Source: Paracoccus sanguinis (GTDB lineage: Bacteria; Pseudomonadota; Alphaproteobacteria; Rhodobacterales; Rhodobacteraceae). Taken from it: DNA of 64,000 bases. Position numbers and translations under genes: made by a program. The stretch's first letter is position 1. Each line of letters begins with the position of its first letter. This document shows positions 29,819-38,190 of the stretch, one piece after another. The notes under the pieces were generated by a model, which saw only the letters and a program-made list of their open reading frames with translations, did no database searches and was not told the DNA's origin. The DNA is taken from contig NZ_FNNA01000002.1 of NCBI RefSeq assembly GCF_900106665.1, positions 372,001-436,000 of the forward strand. Reading direction: 5' to 3'.

Positions 29819-30655
29819 TCAGCCCTCGATGCGCTGGGGGTGGGTGAAGATGTCGAAGCCGTCGCCGCGGGCGCGGCCGATCAGCGTCAGGCCCGCAGCC
29901 TCGGCCCAGGCGATGGCGAGGCGGGTGGGCACGCCCGCGCCGATCAGCACCGGCGCGCCGATCCGCACGGTCTTCTGCACGAGGTCCACCGACAGGCGCG
30001 AGGTCATCGCCACCGCCCCGCCGTCCGGCGCGATCCCCGCCCGCGCCACGGCCCCGCCGAGCTTGTCGAGCGCGTTGTGCCGCCCCACGTCCTCGCGCAC
30101 CATGACCGCGCCCGGGGTCCAGAGTGCGGCGGCATGGATGCCCGGCGTCCGCCGCCAGAGCCGCTGCCCGTCGCTGAGCGCTGCCATGGCCGCCGCCACC
30201 GTCGCGGGCGCAAGCCGGGTGTCGGATTGCACCGGGCGCACCTCGGGCAGGGCCGCAGCGATGCTGTCCACCCCGCAGAGGCCGCAGCCCACCGGCCCGA
30301 CCATGCTGCGCCGCCGCTCGGCCAGCCGCACGGAAAGGCCGGGGCGCAGCCACAGCCGCGCCTCGTGCGCGGCCATGCCGGGGACGGGGGCCGCCACCTC
30401 GAGCGTCTCGGCGTGGGTCACGTCGGCGGGGCTGTCGATCAGCCCCTCGGTCAGCGCGAATCCGAGGGCGAGGTCGCCGAGGTCATGCGGCGACGCCATC
30501 AGCACCGCCTGCGAGGCGCCGTCGATGACGATCGCCACCCCGGCTTCCTCGGGCGGCACGGCGGGGCGGTCCTCGCCCGTCACCCACGCGCCCTCGCGCC
30601 AGCGCCGAAGCGGGCGGCCGGGCGCCGGCGCCCTGACGGTGCCGGTCCCGCTCAT
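29819..30655 (-). CDS. fdhD: FdhD/FdsC family formate dehydrogenase maturation factor
   Basis: Delivers sulfur to, and binds, the molybdenum cofactor before its insertion into the catalytic subunit; 278 residues. Conserved segments are PHDLGDLALGFALTEGLI, the Cys pair in GPVGCGLCGVDS near residue 120, and MVREDVGRHNALDKLGGA. The ATG at 30655 overlaps the fdsA stop (ATGA), which puts the chaperone in strict coupling with its client. In R. capsulatus the equivalent gene is called fdsC. Confidence 0.92.
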   Translation of the reverse strand: MSGTGTVRAPAPGRPLRRWREGAWVTGEDRPAVPPEEAGVAIVIDGASQAVLMASPHDLGDLALGFALTEGLIDSPADVTHAETLEVAAPVPGMAAHEARLWLRPGLSVRLAERRRSMVGPVGCGLCGVDSIAAALPEVRPVQSDTRLAPATVAAAMAALSDGQRLWRRTPGIHAAALWTPGAVMVREDVGRHNALDKLGGAVARAGIAPDGGAVAMTSRLSVDLVQKTVRIGAPVLIGAGVPTRLAIAWAEAAGLTLIGRARGDGFDIFTHPQRIEG

Positions 30656-33540
30656 TCCGCGGCCGGCAGGATGCGACGGGCCATCTCGGCGTGGCTGCGA
30701 TACGCCTCCTGCCACTCGGAGGGGCCGTTCGAGGGGCTGACCTGCACCGCCGTCACCTTGAACTCGGGGCAGTTGGTGGCCCAGTCCGAGGCATCGGTCG
30801 TCACCACGTTCACCTGCGTCGTCGGGTGGTGGAAGGTGGTGTAGACCACCCCCGGCGCCACCCGCTCGGTGATCTTCGCGCGCAGCGTGGTGTCGCCCGC
30901 GCGGCTGGCCACCCGAACCGTATCGCCGTCGCGGATGCCGCGCGTCTCGGCATCCGCGGGGTGGATCTCCAGCAGATCCTCCGCGTGCCAGACGAGGTTT
31001 TCGGTCCGCCGCGTCTGGGCGCCGACGTTGTACTGCGTCAGCACCCGCCCGGTGGTCAGCAGCAGCGGGAAGCGCGGGCCGGTGCGCTCGTCGCTCGCCA
31101 CGTATTCGGTGTGGATGAACCGCCCCTTGCCGCGCACGAATCCGTCGACGTGCATCACCGGGGTGCCGAGCGGCGCCTTGTTGTTGCAGGGCCACTGGAC
31201 CGAGCCCACCCGGTCCAGCAGCTCGAAGCTGACGCCGGCGAAGCTGGGCGTGGTCAGCGCGATCTCGTCCATGATCTCGGACGGGTGGCGATAGTCCCAG
31301 GCCGCGCCCATCGCGTTGGCCAGCGCCTGGGTGATCTCCCAATCCGCGAGCCCGTTCCGAGGCGGCATCGCGCGGCGGACCATGTTGATGCGCCGCTCGG
31401 CGTTGGTGAACGTCCCGTCCTTTTCGAGGAAGGTCGAGCCGGGCAGAAACACATGGGCATAGTTCGCGGTCTCGTTCAGGAACAGGTCCTGCACGATCAG
31501 GATGTCGAGGCTCGCCAGCGCCGCCTGCACATGGGTGGTGTCGGGGTCGGACTGCAGCACGTCCTCGCCCTGGCAGTAGAGGCCGCGGAACGTCCCCTGG
31601 GTTGCCGCGTCGAACATGTTGGGGATGCGCAGCCCCGGCTCGTCCGACAGCGGCACGCCCCAGACGCGCTCGTAGAGCTCGCGGGTCTCGGTGTCGGTGA
31701 CGTGGCGGTAGCCCGGAAACTCGTGCGGGAACGAGCCCATGTCGCACGAGCCCTGGACGTTGTTCTGGCCCCTGAGCGGGTTCACCCCGGTGCCCGGGCG
31801 GCCGATGTTGCCGGTCAGCATGGCGAGGTTGGCAATCGCCATGACCGTGGTCGAGCCCTGCGAATGCTCGGTCACCCCCAGCCCGTAGTAGATCGAGGCG
31901 TTCGGCGCCCCCGCATAGGCCCGCGCCGCCTGCCGGACCAGATCGGCGGGGACGTGGGTGGCCGCCTCGACCGCCTCGGGCGCGTGGCGGGGGTCGAGCA
32001 GGAAGTCGCGGTAGGCGAGGTATTCGTCCCAGTCGCAGCGTTCGCGGATGAAGGCCGCGTCCTCGAGCCCCTCGGCCACTATGACATGGGCCATGGCGGT
32101 CAGCACCGCGACGTTGGTGCCGGGCAGCAGCGGCAGGTGCAGCGCCGTGCTCATGTGCGGCGAATTGAGCAGATCGATCCGCCGCGGGTCGAGCACCACC
32201 ACGCCCGCCCCCTGCCGCAACCGCCGGCGCAGGCGCGAGGCGAAGACCGGATGCCCCTCGGTCGGGTTGGCGCCGATGATCAGCGCGAGGTCCGTCTCTT
32301 CGACCGAATCGAAATCATGCGTGCCGGCCGAGGTGCCGAAGGTGGTCTTGAGCCCGTAGCCGGTCGGCGAATGGCAGACCCGCGCGCAGGTGTCGGTGTT
32401 GTTGTTGCCCATCACCGCGCGGGCGAGTTTCTGGACCAGATAGGTTTCCTCGTTGGTGCAGCGCGACGAGGTGATGACGCCGACCGATTCGCGCCCGTGC
32501 GCCGCTTGCGTCTCGCGCAGGCGGCGGGCGGCGAAACCCAGCGCTTCCTCCCACGAGACGACCCGCCAGGGATCGCGGAAATCCTCGCGGATCATCGGGT
32601 TCAGGATGCGCTCGGCATGGGTGGCATAGCCCCAGGCGAAGCGGCCCTTGACGCAGCTGTGGCCGCGGTTGGCCTTGCCGTCCTTCGACGGCACCATCTT
32701 CACCACCGTCTCGCCGCGCAGATGGGCGTCGAACGAGCAGCCCACGCCGCAATAGGCGCAGGTCGTCTTGACGATCCGGTCGGGCGTGCCGATGGCGATC
32801 TGGGTGTTTTCCTGCAGCGTCGCGGTCGGGCAGACCTGCACGCAGGCCCCGCAGGACACGCAGTCCGAGCCGAGGAAATCGTCCGACGCCATCCCGGCCG
32901 AGACGCGGCTGTCGAAGCCCCGCCCCTCGATGGTCAGCGCGAAGGTGCCCTGCACCTCGTCGCACGCCCGCACGCAGCGCGAGCAGACGATGCATTTCGA
33001 CGGGTCGAAGGTGAAATAGGGGTTGGACTGGTCCTTGGGCCGCCACTCGGTGTTCGGCGCGTCGCCCGCGCGCGCATGGACGTGGTTCAGCCCCGGGCCG
33101 TAGCGCACCTCGCGCAGGCCCACGGCGCCGGCCATGTCCTGCAACTCGCAATCACCGTTCGCCGCGCAGGTCAGGCAGTCGAGCGGGTGGTCCGAGATAT
33201 AAAGCTCCATCACCCCGCGGCGGATGCGCGCGACCTCGTCGGTCTGGGTGCGGACCACCATCCCCTCGGCCACCGGCGTGGTGCAGGACGCGGGCGTGCC
33301 GCGCATCCCCTCGATGGCGACGACGCAGAGGCGGCACGAGCCAAAGGCGGTGACGTGATCGGTGGCGCAGAGCTTCGGGACCGCGATCCCGGCCTCGGCC
33401 GCCGCACGCATGACGCTGGTGCCGGCCGGGACCGTGACCGCGATGCCGTCCACGGTCAGCGTCACCTCGATGTCCGAGCGCGAGGCGGGGGTGCCCATGT
33501 CGCGGGTCCAGTCGGCGGGGGGGATCACGAAGTCCTTCAT
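30652..33540 (-). CDS. fdsA: NAD-dependent formate dehydrogenase alpha subunit
   Basis: Catalytic subunit of 962 residues that oxidises formate to CO2 at a bis-MGD molybdenum centre. The N-terminal ferredoxin-like part includes CATDHVTAFGSCRLC and two 4Fe-4S sets (CIVCSRCVRAC and CVSCGACVQVC). The molybdopterin domain begins CAYCGVGCSFD. The Mo-ligating residue is Cys (Cys385 in TDTCARVCHSPTGYG), not selenocysteine. The start at 33540 is 4 bp inside the fdsB stop region; the larger open frame upstream is a shadow of fdsB. Confidence 0.96.
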   Translation of the reverse strand: MKDFVIPPADWTRDMGTPASRSDIEVTLTVDGIAVTVPAGTSVMRAAAEAGIAVPKLCATDHVTAFGSCRLCVVAIEGMRGTPASCTTPVAEGMVVRTQTDEVARIRRGVMELYISDHPLDCLTCAANGDCELQDMAGAVGLREVRYGPGLNHVHARAGDAPNTEWRPKDQSNPYFTFDPSKCIVCSRCVRACDEVQGTFALTIEGRGFDSRVSAGMASDDFLGSDCVSCGACVQVCPTATLQENTQIAIGTPDRIVKTTCAYCGVGCSFDAHLRGETVVKMVPSKDGKANRGHSCVKGRFAWGYATHAERILNPMIREDFRDPWRVVSWEEALGFAARRLRETQAAHGRESVGVITSSRCTNEETYLVQKLARAVMGNNNTDTCARVCHSPTGYGLKTTFGTSAGTHDFDSVEETDLALIIGANPTEGHPVFASRLRRRLRQGAGVVVLDPRRIDLLNSPHMSTALHLPLLPGTNVAVLTAMAHVIVAEGLEDAAFIRERCDWDEYLAYRDFLLDPRHAPEAVEAATHVPADLVRQAARAYAGAPNASIYYGLGVTEHSQGSTTVMAIANLAMLTGNIGRPGTGVNPLRGQNNVQGSCDMGSFPHEFPGYRHVTDTETRELYERVWGVPLSDEPGLRIPNMFDAATQGTFRGLYCQGEDVLQSDPDTTHVQAALASLDILIVQDLFLNETANYAHVFLPGSTFLEKDGTFTNAERRINMVRRAMPPRNGLADWEITQALANAMGAAWDYRHPSEIMDEIALTTPSFAGVSFELLDRVGSVQWPCNNKAPLGTPVMHVDGFVRGKGRFIHTEYVASDERTGPRFPLLLTTGRVLTQYNVGAQTRRTENLVWHAEDLLEIHPADAETRGIRDGDTVRVASRAGDTTLRAKITERVAPGVVYTTFHHPTTQVNVVTTDASDWATNCPEFKVTAVQVSPSNGPSEWQEAYRSHAEMARRILPAAE

Positions 33541-35069
33541 TCCGCAGCCTCCTGTGCGGCGCGAGCGGTGAAATCCTCGGGCCAGTGGGTCAGCGCCGAC
33601 ATCACCGGATAGGGCGCGAAGCCCCCCAGCGCGCAGAGGCTGCCCCATTTCATCGTGTGGCAGAGATCGGTCAGCACCGGGATCATGCCCGTGTCGCCGG
33701 CCGCGATCCGGTCGATCGTCTCGACCCCGCGGACCGAGCCGATCCGGCAGGGGGTGCATTTGCCGCAGGATTCGATGGCGCAGAACTCCATCGCAAAGCG
33801 GGCCTGCGCGAGCATGTCGGCGGTGTCGTCGAAGACCACGATGCCGGCGTGGCCGACCAGCCCCTCCTGCCCCGCGACCTCCTCGTACCCGAAGGGGGTG
33901 TCGAAGAGCGCCGGCGGGAAATAGGCGCCCAGCGGGCCGCCCACCTGCACGGCCTTGACCGGCCGCCCCGAGGCGGTGCCGCCGCCGATGCCCTCGACGA
34001 TCTCGCTGAGCGTCAGGCCGAAGGCGACCTCGTAAAGCCCGCCGTGGCGGACGTTGCCCGCGATCTGCAGCGGCATGGTCCCGCGCGAGAGGCCGATGCC
34101 GTGGGCGGCATAGGCGGCCGCGCCGTGGGCCATGATCCACGGCACGGTGGCGAGCGAGAGCACGTTGTTGACCACCGTGGGGCGGCCCATGAACCCCTCG
34201 AGCGCCGGGATCGGCGGCTTGGCGCGGACGATGCCGCGCTTGCCCTCGAGGCTGTTGAGCAGGCTCGTCTCTTCCCCGCAGACATAGGCGCCGGCGCCGA
34301 CTCGGACCTCGATGTCGAAGGCGAGCCCCGAGCCGAGGACGTCAGGCCCCAGCACCCCCGCGTCGCGGGCAAGGCGGACCGCCGCCTCCATCACCCGGAT
34401 GGCGTCGGGGTATTCGCTGCGCAGGTAGATGAAGCCCCGGGTCGCGCCGACGGCCACGGCGGCGATGGCCATGCCCTCGATCAGCACGAAGGGGTCGCCC
34501 TCGATCAGCATCCGGTCGGCGAAGGTGCCGCTGTCGCCCTCGTCGGCGTTGCAGACGATGTATTTCTGCGGCGCCGAAGCGCGGGCGACGGTGGCCCACT
34601 TGATGCCGGTGGGGAAGCCCGCGCCCCCGCGTCCGCGGAGGCCCGAGTCGGTGATCTCGGTCACGATCCGGTCCGGCGCGGCCAGCGCGGCGTGCAGACC
34701 CGCAAGACCGCCCTGCGCCTCGTATTCGGCCAGCGACAGCGGGTCGATCACCCCCACCCGGGCAAAGGTCAGCCGCGTCTGCGCCGCCATCCACGGCAGC
34801 GCCTCGACCGGGCCGAGCGCCAACGGATGATCCGCCCCCTCGCCCTCGAACAGCCCCGGCACGGCCTCGGGCGTCATCGGGCCGAAGCCCATCCGCACCC
34901 CGTCCCTCTCGACCTCGACCAGCGGCTCTAGCCAGACCATGCCGCGCGAGCCGTTGCGGACCAGCGTCAGCGCCTCGCCCCGGCGCGCGGCCTCGGCGCG
35001 GACCGCCTCGGCCACCGCATCGGCGCCGAGCGCGCGGGCGGCGGCGTCGCCGGGCACCCAGACCCGCAT
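33537..35069 (-). CDS. fdsB: NAD-dependent formate dehydrogenase beta subunit
   Basis: Diaphorase subunit of 510 residues holding FMN, NAD and a 4Fe-4S cluster, homologous to NuoF. The FMN/NAD site includes GLRGRGGAGFPTGIKW and YIVCNADEGDSGTFADR, and the cluster ligands are ESCGKCTPCRIG near residue 430. An N-terminal thioredoxin-like NuoE-C-type segment of about 100 residues is fused, as usual for FdsB. ATG at 35069 overlaps the fdsG stop (TGATG); a GTG lies one codon earlier. Confidence 0.95.
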   Translation of the reverse strand: MRVWVPGDAAARALGADAVAEAVRAEAARRGEALTLVRNGSRGMVWLEPLVEVERDGVRMGFGPMTPEAVPGLFEGEGADHPLALGPVEALPWMAAQTRLTFARVGVIDPLSLAEYEAQGGLAGLHAALAAPDRIVTEITDSGLRGRGGAGFPTGIKWATVARASAPQKYIVCNADEGDSGTFADRMLIEGDPFVLIEGMAIAAVAVGATRGFIYLRSEYPDAIRVMEAAVRLARDAGVLGPDVLGSGLAFDIEVRVGAGAYVCGEETSLLNSLEGKRGIVRAKPPIPALEGFMGRPTVVNNVLSLATVPWIMAHGAAAYAAHGIGLSRGTMPLQIAGNVRHGGLYEVAFGLTLSEIVEGIGGGTASGRPVKAVQVGGPLGAYFPPALFDTPFGYEEVAGQEGLVGHAGIVVFDDTADMLAQARFAMEFCAIESCGKCTPCRIGSVRGVETIDRIAAGDTGMIPVLTDLCHTMKWGSLCALGGFAPYPVMSALTHWPEDFTARAAQEAAE

Positions 35070-35605
35070 CACGCCCGCCCCCCGGCCAGCGCCAGCAGCC
35101 CCGCCGCCGTCGCCCGCCCGACCAGCCGGTCATCGAACTGCGCCGCTGGCCCGCAGGCGCAGAGCCCGAGGCAGAACACCGGCTCGAGCGTCAGCGCCCC
35201 GTCGCCCGAGGTCTGGTGCCAGTCGAGCCCCAGCGCCACGCGCAGCTGGTCGGCGAGCGCATCGGCGCCCACCGACTGGCAGGCCTCGGCCCGGCACAGC
35301 CGCAGCACGTGGCGACCGGCAGGGGCGGCGCGGAAATCGTGGTAGAAGCTGACGACGCCGTGGATCTCGGCCCGGCTCATCGCCAGCGCCTGGCCGATCA
35401 GCGGCTGGGCCGCCTCGGGGATGAAGCCGAACTCGGCCTGCACGTCGTGCAGGATCGGCAGCAGCGGCCCCTCGCGCCCGGCATGGCGGGCGATGATCGC
35501 CTCGATCCGCGCGGCGCTCTCGGGGTCGAGGGGGCGCGCGCGGGGCTGGTTCGGCAGCACGGGGACCGGGTCGGTCGGTGCGGGATCGGGGTTGGCTGGC
35601 ATCAT
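35069..35605 (-). CDS. fdsG: NAD-dependent formate dehydrogenase gamma subunit
   Basis: Electron-transfer subunit of 178 residues with one 2Fe-2S cluster, homologous to NuoE. The helical N-terminal half has LPILHDVQAEFGFIPEAAQP and IHGVVSFYHDF. The four Cys ligands lie in LCRAEACQS and VFCLGLCACGP. It is first in the operon. Two tandem ATGs exist (35605 and 35602); the second has better spacing from GGAG. A palindrome-rich segment at 35665-35692 is the likely regulatory site. Confidence 0.93.
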   Translation of the reverse strand: MMPANPDPAPTDPVPVLPNQPRARPLDPESAARIEAIIARHAGREGPLLPILHDVQAEFGFIPEAAQPLIGQALAMSRAEIHGVVSFYHDFRAAPAGRHVLRLCRAEACQSVGADALADQLRVALGLDWHQTSGDGALTLEPVFCLGLCACGPAAQFDDRLVGRATAAGLLALAGGRA

Positions 35606-35664
35606 GGCTCCGCAATCGGTGACGCAAGGTAACGCCCGAGCGATAGAGCAATCAATCTGAAACC

Positions 35665-35692
35665 ATCGTCTTACGATAGACGAAAGCTATCG
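35665..35692. promoter_or_regulatory. Overlapping inverted repeats upstream of fdsG
   Basis: ATCGT-CTT-ACGAT (35665-35677) and CGATAG-N7-CTATCG (35674-35692) are perfect inverted repeats that share bases. They lie about 60-87 bp upstream of fdsG, inside the last codons of the LysR gene. LysR regulators usually bind such dyads near -65. Confidence 0.5.
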
Positions 35693-36555
35693 GCGGAGGC
35701 CGCCCGCGCGACCTGCACCAGCGCTTCGACCAGCGGCGGCTGCGGCGCGCGGTCGGCCACGACGAGTCCCACCGCGTGCCCCGCCCCGCCGGTCAGCGGC
35801 CGCGCCGTCACCCCGCGCGGCAGCGGCAGTCCCTCGGCCAACGCCTGCGGCAGGATCGCGGCCCAGGCGCCGGTGGTGACATGGGACAGGATCGCCAGCA
35901 TCGAGTTCGATTCGACCCGCGGCGCGGCGGGCACCCCCACCTGCGCCAGCTCACCCGCGACGATCCGGCGGTTCTGCATGTCGGGGGTCAAAAGGCACAG
36001 CGGCCGGGTCGCCGCCTCCTCCCAACTCGCCGGGTCCGTGCGGGCCGAGCGGTCCACGAGGCACAGCGTCTCGACGAACAGCGGCACGGTCTGCACCCGC
36101 CCGAGCGCGGGGGCGTCGAGGTAGCTGACCCCGGCGTCCAGTTCCAGCGCGGCAATCTGGTCCCTGATCTCGTCGGCCGAGCGCGAGAGGATCGCGACCT
36201 CGGCCCCCGGGTGGCGGGCGAGGAACGGCGCCGTCAGCCCGGCAATGCGCGGCATCGCGGTCGGGATCACCCCGAGCCGCAGCCGCCCGGTCACGCCGGC
36301 GCGCCGGGCCCTGAGCTCGGCCTGCATGGTGCGCGCGTCGCCGACGATCCGCCGCGCCCAGTCGAGCACCCGCTCACCCTCGGGGGTCAGCCCGCGATAG
36401 CGCGACCCGCGCCGCACGAGCTGCACCCCGAGCTGATCCTCGAGCGCCTTGAGCGCCGAGGACAGCGACGGTTGGGTGATCCCCAGCTCCTCGGCGGCGC
36501 GGCCGAAATGCTCGGTGCGCGCCAGCACCATGAACATGGCGAGGCGGTCGATCAT
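35671..36555 (-). CDS. LysR family regulator, probable fds activator
   Basis: Transcriptional regulator of 294 residues. The N-terminal helix-turn-helix is FGRAAEELGITQPSLSSALK at about residues 17-36, and a C-terminal LysR substrate domain follows (GRLRLGVIPTAMPRIAGLTA onward). It precedes fdsGBA in the same direction with a 65-bp gap, and two inverted repeats sit at its 3' end, so it probably controls formate dehydrogenase expression. The inducer (formate or another metabolite) is inferred, not seen. Confidence 0.88.
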   Translation of the reverse strand: MIDRLAMFMVLARTEHFGRAAEELGITQPSLSSALKALEDQLGVQLVRRGSRYRGLTPEGERVLDWARRIVGDARTMQAELRARRAGVTGRLRLGVIPTAMPRIAGLTAPFLARHPGAEVAILSRSADEIRDQIAALELDAGVSYLDAPALGRVQTVPLFVETLCLVDRSARTDPASWEEAATRPLCLLTPDMQNRRIVAGELAQVGVPAAPRVESNSMLAILSHVTTGAWAAILPQALAEGLPLPRGVTARPLTGGAGHAVGLVVADRAPQPPLVEALVQVARAASADSFRLS

Positions 36556-36587
36556 CGGCGCCCCGCCGGGCGCGTCTTTCTGGCGTC

Positions 36588-36625
36588 GATACCCCGGGGT
36601 CCGGGGCCGCGCCCCGGTCCGGCGG
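36588..36625. repeat. Degenerate copy of the dispersed repeat
   Basis: GATACCCCGGGGTCCGGGG and GCGCCCCGGTCCGG resemble the right half of the elements at 5654 and 43759, with a GGGGC/GCCCC hairpin. The ATATTT core is degraded. It lies between purS and the LysR gene. Confidence 0.4.
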
Positions 36626-36640
36626 TGGCGTCCGCGCGGG

Positions 36641-36880
36641 TCAGATCAGCTCGACCGACCAGCGCTCGATCACCGTGTTGGCGAGCAGCGTCTCGCACAT
36701 CCGCCCCACCTCGGCCTCGGCCGCGGCGGGGTCGGTCGCCTCGAGGTCCAACTCGATCACCTTGCCCTGCCGGACACCGGTGACGCCCGAAAACCCGAGG
36801 CTGCCCAGCGCGTGGCGGATCGCCTCGCCCTGCGGGTCCAGAACGCCGTTCTTCAGCATGACGGTGACGCGGGCTTTCAT
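36641..36880 (-). CDS. purS: Phosphoribosylformylglycinamidine synthase subunit PurS
   Basis: Small subunit of 79 residues of the three-part FGAM synthase (PurS-PurQ-PurL), which channels ammonia during purine synthesis. The sequence begins KARVTVMLKNGVLDPQGEAI and continues with LGFSGVTGVRQGKVIELDLE, both diagnostic. It follows purC by 10 bp. purQ and purL are not in this window and would be expected beyond a break in the pur cluster. Confidence 0.94.
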   Translation of the reverse strand: MKARVTVMLKNGVLDPQGEAIRHALGSLGFSGVTGVRQGKVIELDLEATDPAAAEAEVGRMCETLLANTVIERWSVELI

Positions 36881-36890
36881 CGGTTTCCCC

Positions 36891-37649
36891 TCAGTTGATG
36901 AGCGTCGGCTTGACGGGCGCGGCCGCCGGCATGACGCCGAGGCGGCGGGCGACCTCGGTATAGGCGTCGGTCAGGTTGCCGAGATCGCGCCGGAACACGT
37001 CCTTGTCGAGCTTCTGCCCGGTCTTCATGTCCCACAGCCGGCAGCTGTCCGGGCTGATCTCGTCGGCGACCACGAGGCGCATGAAATCGCCGTCCCAGAT
37101 CCGCCCGATCTCGATCTTGAAGTCGATGAGCTTGATGCCGACCCCGTAGAACACCCCGGACAGGAAGTCGTTGACCCTGAGCGCGAGGCTGATGATGTCG
37201 TCCAGGTCCTGCTGGCTCGCCCAGCCGAAGGCGATGACGTATTCCTCGCTGACCATCGGGTCGCCGAGTTCGTCGTTCTTGAAGCTGTATTCGACGATCG
37301 GGCGGGGCAGCTGGGTCCCCTCCTCCATCCCCAGCCGCTTCGCCAGCGAGCCTGCGGCAAAGTTGCGCACGATCACCTCGAGCGGGATGATCTCGACCTG
37401 CCGGATCAGCTGCTCGCGCATGTTGATGCGGCGGATGAAGTGGGTCGGCACGCCGATGTTGCCCAGCCCTTGCATGAAATACTCGGACAGGCGGTTGTTC
37501 AGCACGCCCTTGCCCTCGATCACCGCCTTCTTCTGGGCGTTGAAGGCGGTGGCGTCGTCCTTGAAGTACTGGATGAGGGTGCCGGGCTCGGTGCCCTCAT
37601 ACAGGATCTTGGCCTTGCCTTCGTAAACCTTCTTGCGCCGCGGGGCCAT
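36891..37649 (-). CDS. purC: SAICAR synthetase
   Basis: Joins CAIR and aspartate to form SAICAR in purine synthesis; 252 residues. Diagnostic segments are [34 protein letters not shown] residues near position 90 ([16 protein letters not shown]), and [20 protein letters not shown] near residue 175. It is first of a purC-purS pair and divergent from the zeta-subunit gene. The spacer between them has two copies of GGGCAATACGGG. Confidence 0.96.
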   Translation of the reverse strand: MAPRRKKVYEGKAKILYEGTEPGTLIQYFKDDATAFNAQKKAVIEGKGVLNNRLSEYFMQGLGNIGVPTHFIRRINMREQLIRQVEIIPLEVIVRNFAAGSLAKRLGMEEGTQLPRPIVEYSFKNDELGDPMVSEEYVIAFGWASQQDLDDIISLALRVNDFLSGVFYGVGIKLIDFKIEIGRIWDGDFMRLVVADEISPDSCRLWDMKTGQKLDKDVFRRDLGNLTDAYTEVARRLGVMPAAAPVKPTLIN

Positions 37650-37715
37650 GATCGCGCCTTTCGTCCTGGGCTAGGGCAGAGTGTCGCGTCCCCCATAGCG
37701 CCGAACCCCGCAGGG

Positions 37716-37754
37716 GGGCAATACGGGCCGGGGATGCCCGGCGGGCAATACGGG
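37716..37754. repeat. Direct repeat GGGCAATACGGG, two copies
   Basis: Identical 12-bp units at 37716-37727 and 37743-37754, 27 bp apart, in the purC/zeta divergent spacer. They could be regulatory, but no known factor was matched. Confidence 0.45.
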
Positions 37755-37812
37755 GTTGCGGGACCGCGCCCGCGCGCGCATATGGGGCGCGACCCCAAAC
37801 CCGGAGGCCATG

Positions 37813-38127
37813 ATGACCACTTTCGACGACCGCGAGCGTTCCTACGAGGCCAAGTTCGCCCATGACGCCGATCTGCGCTTCAAGGCCGAGGCGCGCCGCA
37901 ACCGCCTGCTCGGCGAATGGGCGGCGGGGCTTCTGGGCAAGACCGGCGACGAGGCGCGCACCTATGCGCTGACCGTCGTCACCTCGGATTTCGAGCAGCC
38001 GGGCGAGGACGACGTGTTCCGCAAGGTGGCGGGCGACCTGGCCGGCAAGGCCGACGAGGCGACCGTCCGCGCCAAGATGGCCGAACTGCGCGCCGAGGCC
38101 CGGCGTCAGGTCGTGGACGAGGCCTGA
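37813..38127 (+). CDS. ATP synthase F1 inhibitor, zeta subunit (DUF1476)
   Basis: Protein of 104 residues, the exact size of the zeta subunit first described in Paracoccus denitrificans. Its N-terminal helix inserts into F1 and blocks ATP hydrolysis. The conserved start TTFDDRERSYEAKFAHD is the inhibitory segment; LGEWAAGLLGKTGDEA and a C-terminal helical region follow. ATG at 37813 fits the GGAGG ribosome site better than the ATG 3 bp upstream. The Fo genes lie 12 kb away (50307-53275); F1 genes are not in the window. Confidence 0.93.
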   Translation: MTTFDDRERSYEAKFAHDADLRFKAEARRNRLLGEWAAGLLGKTGDEARTYALTVVTSDFEQPGEDDVFRKVAGDLAGKADEATVRAKMAELRAEARRQVVDEA

Positions 38128-38154
38128 GCCTCAGCACCCGCGCGGACGAACCCG

Positions 38155-38179
38155 AGGGGGCCCTTGCGGCCCCCTTTTT
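38155..38179 (+). terminator. Intrinsic terminator after the zeta gene
   Basis: AGGGGGCC (38155-38162) pairs with GGCCCCCT (38168-38175), followed by TTTT. Confidence 0.85.
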
Positions 38180-38190
38180 CGTGCCGCGGG

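Noticed and set aside
30691..33612. Plus-strand frame of 973 residues opposite fdsA
   Set aside because: It is an antisense shadow of a gene with clear Mo and FeS motifs; no ribosome site or domain.
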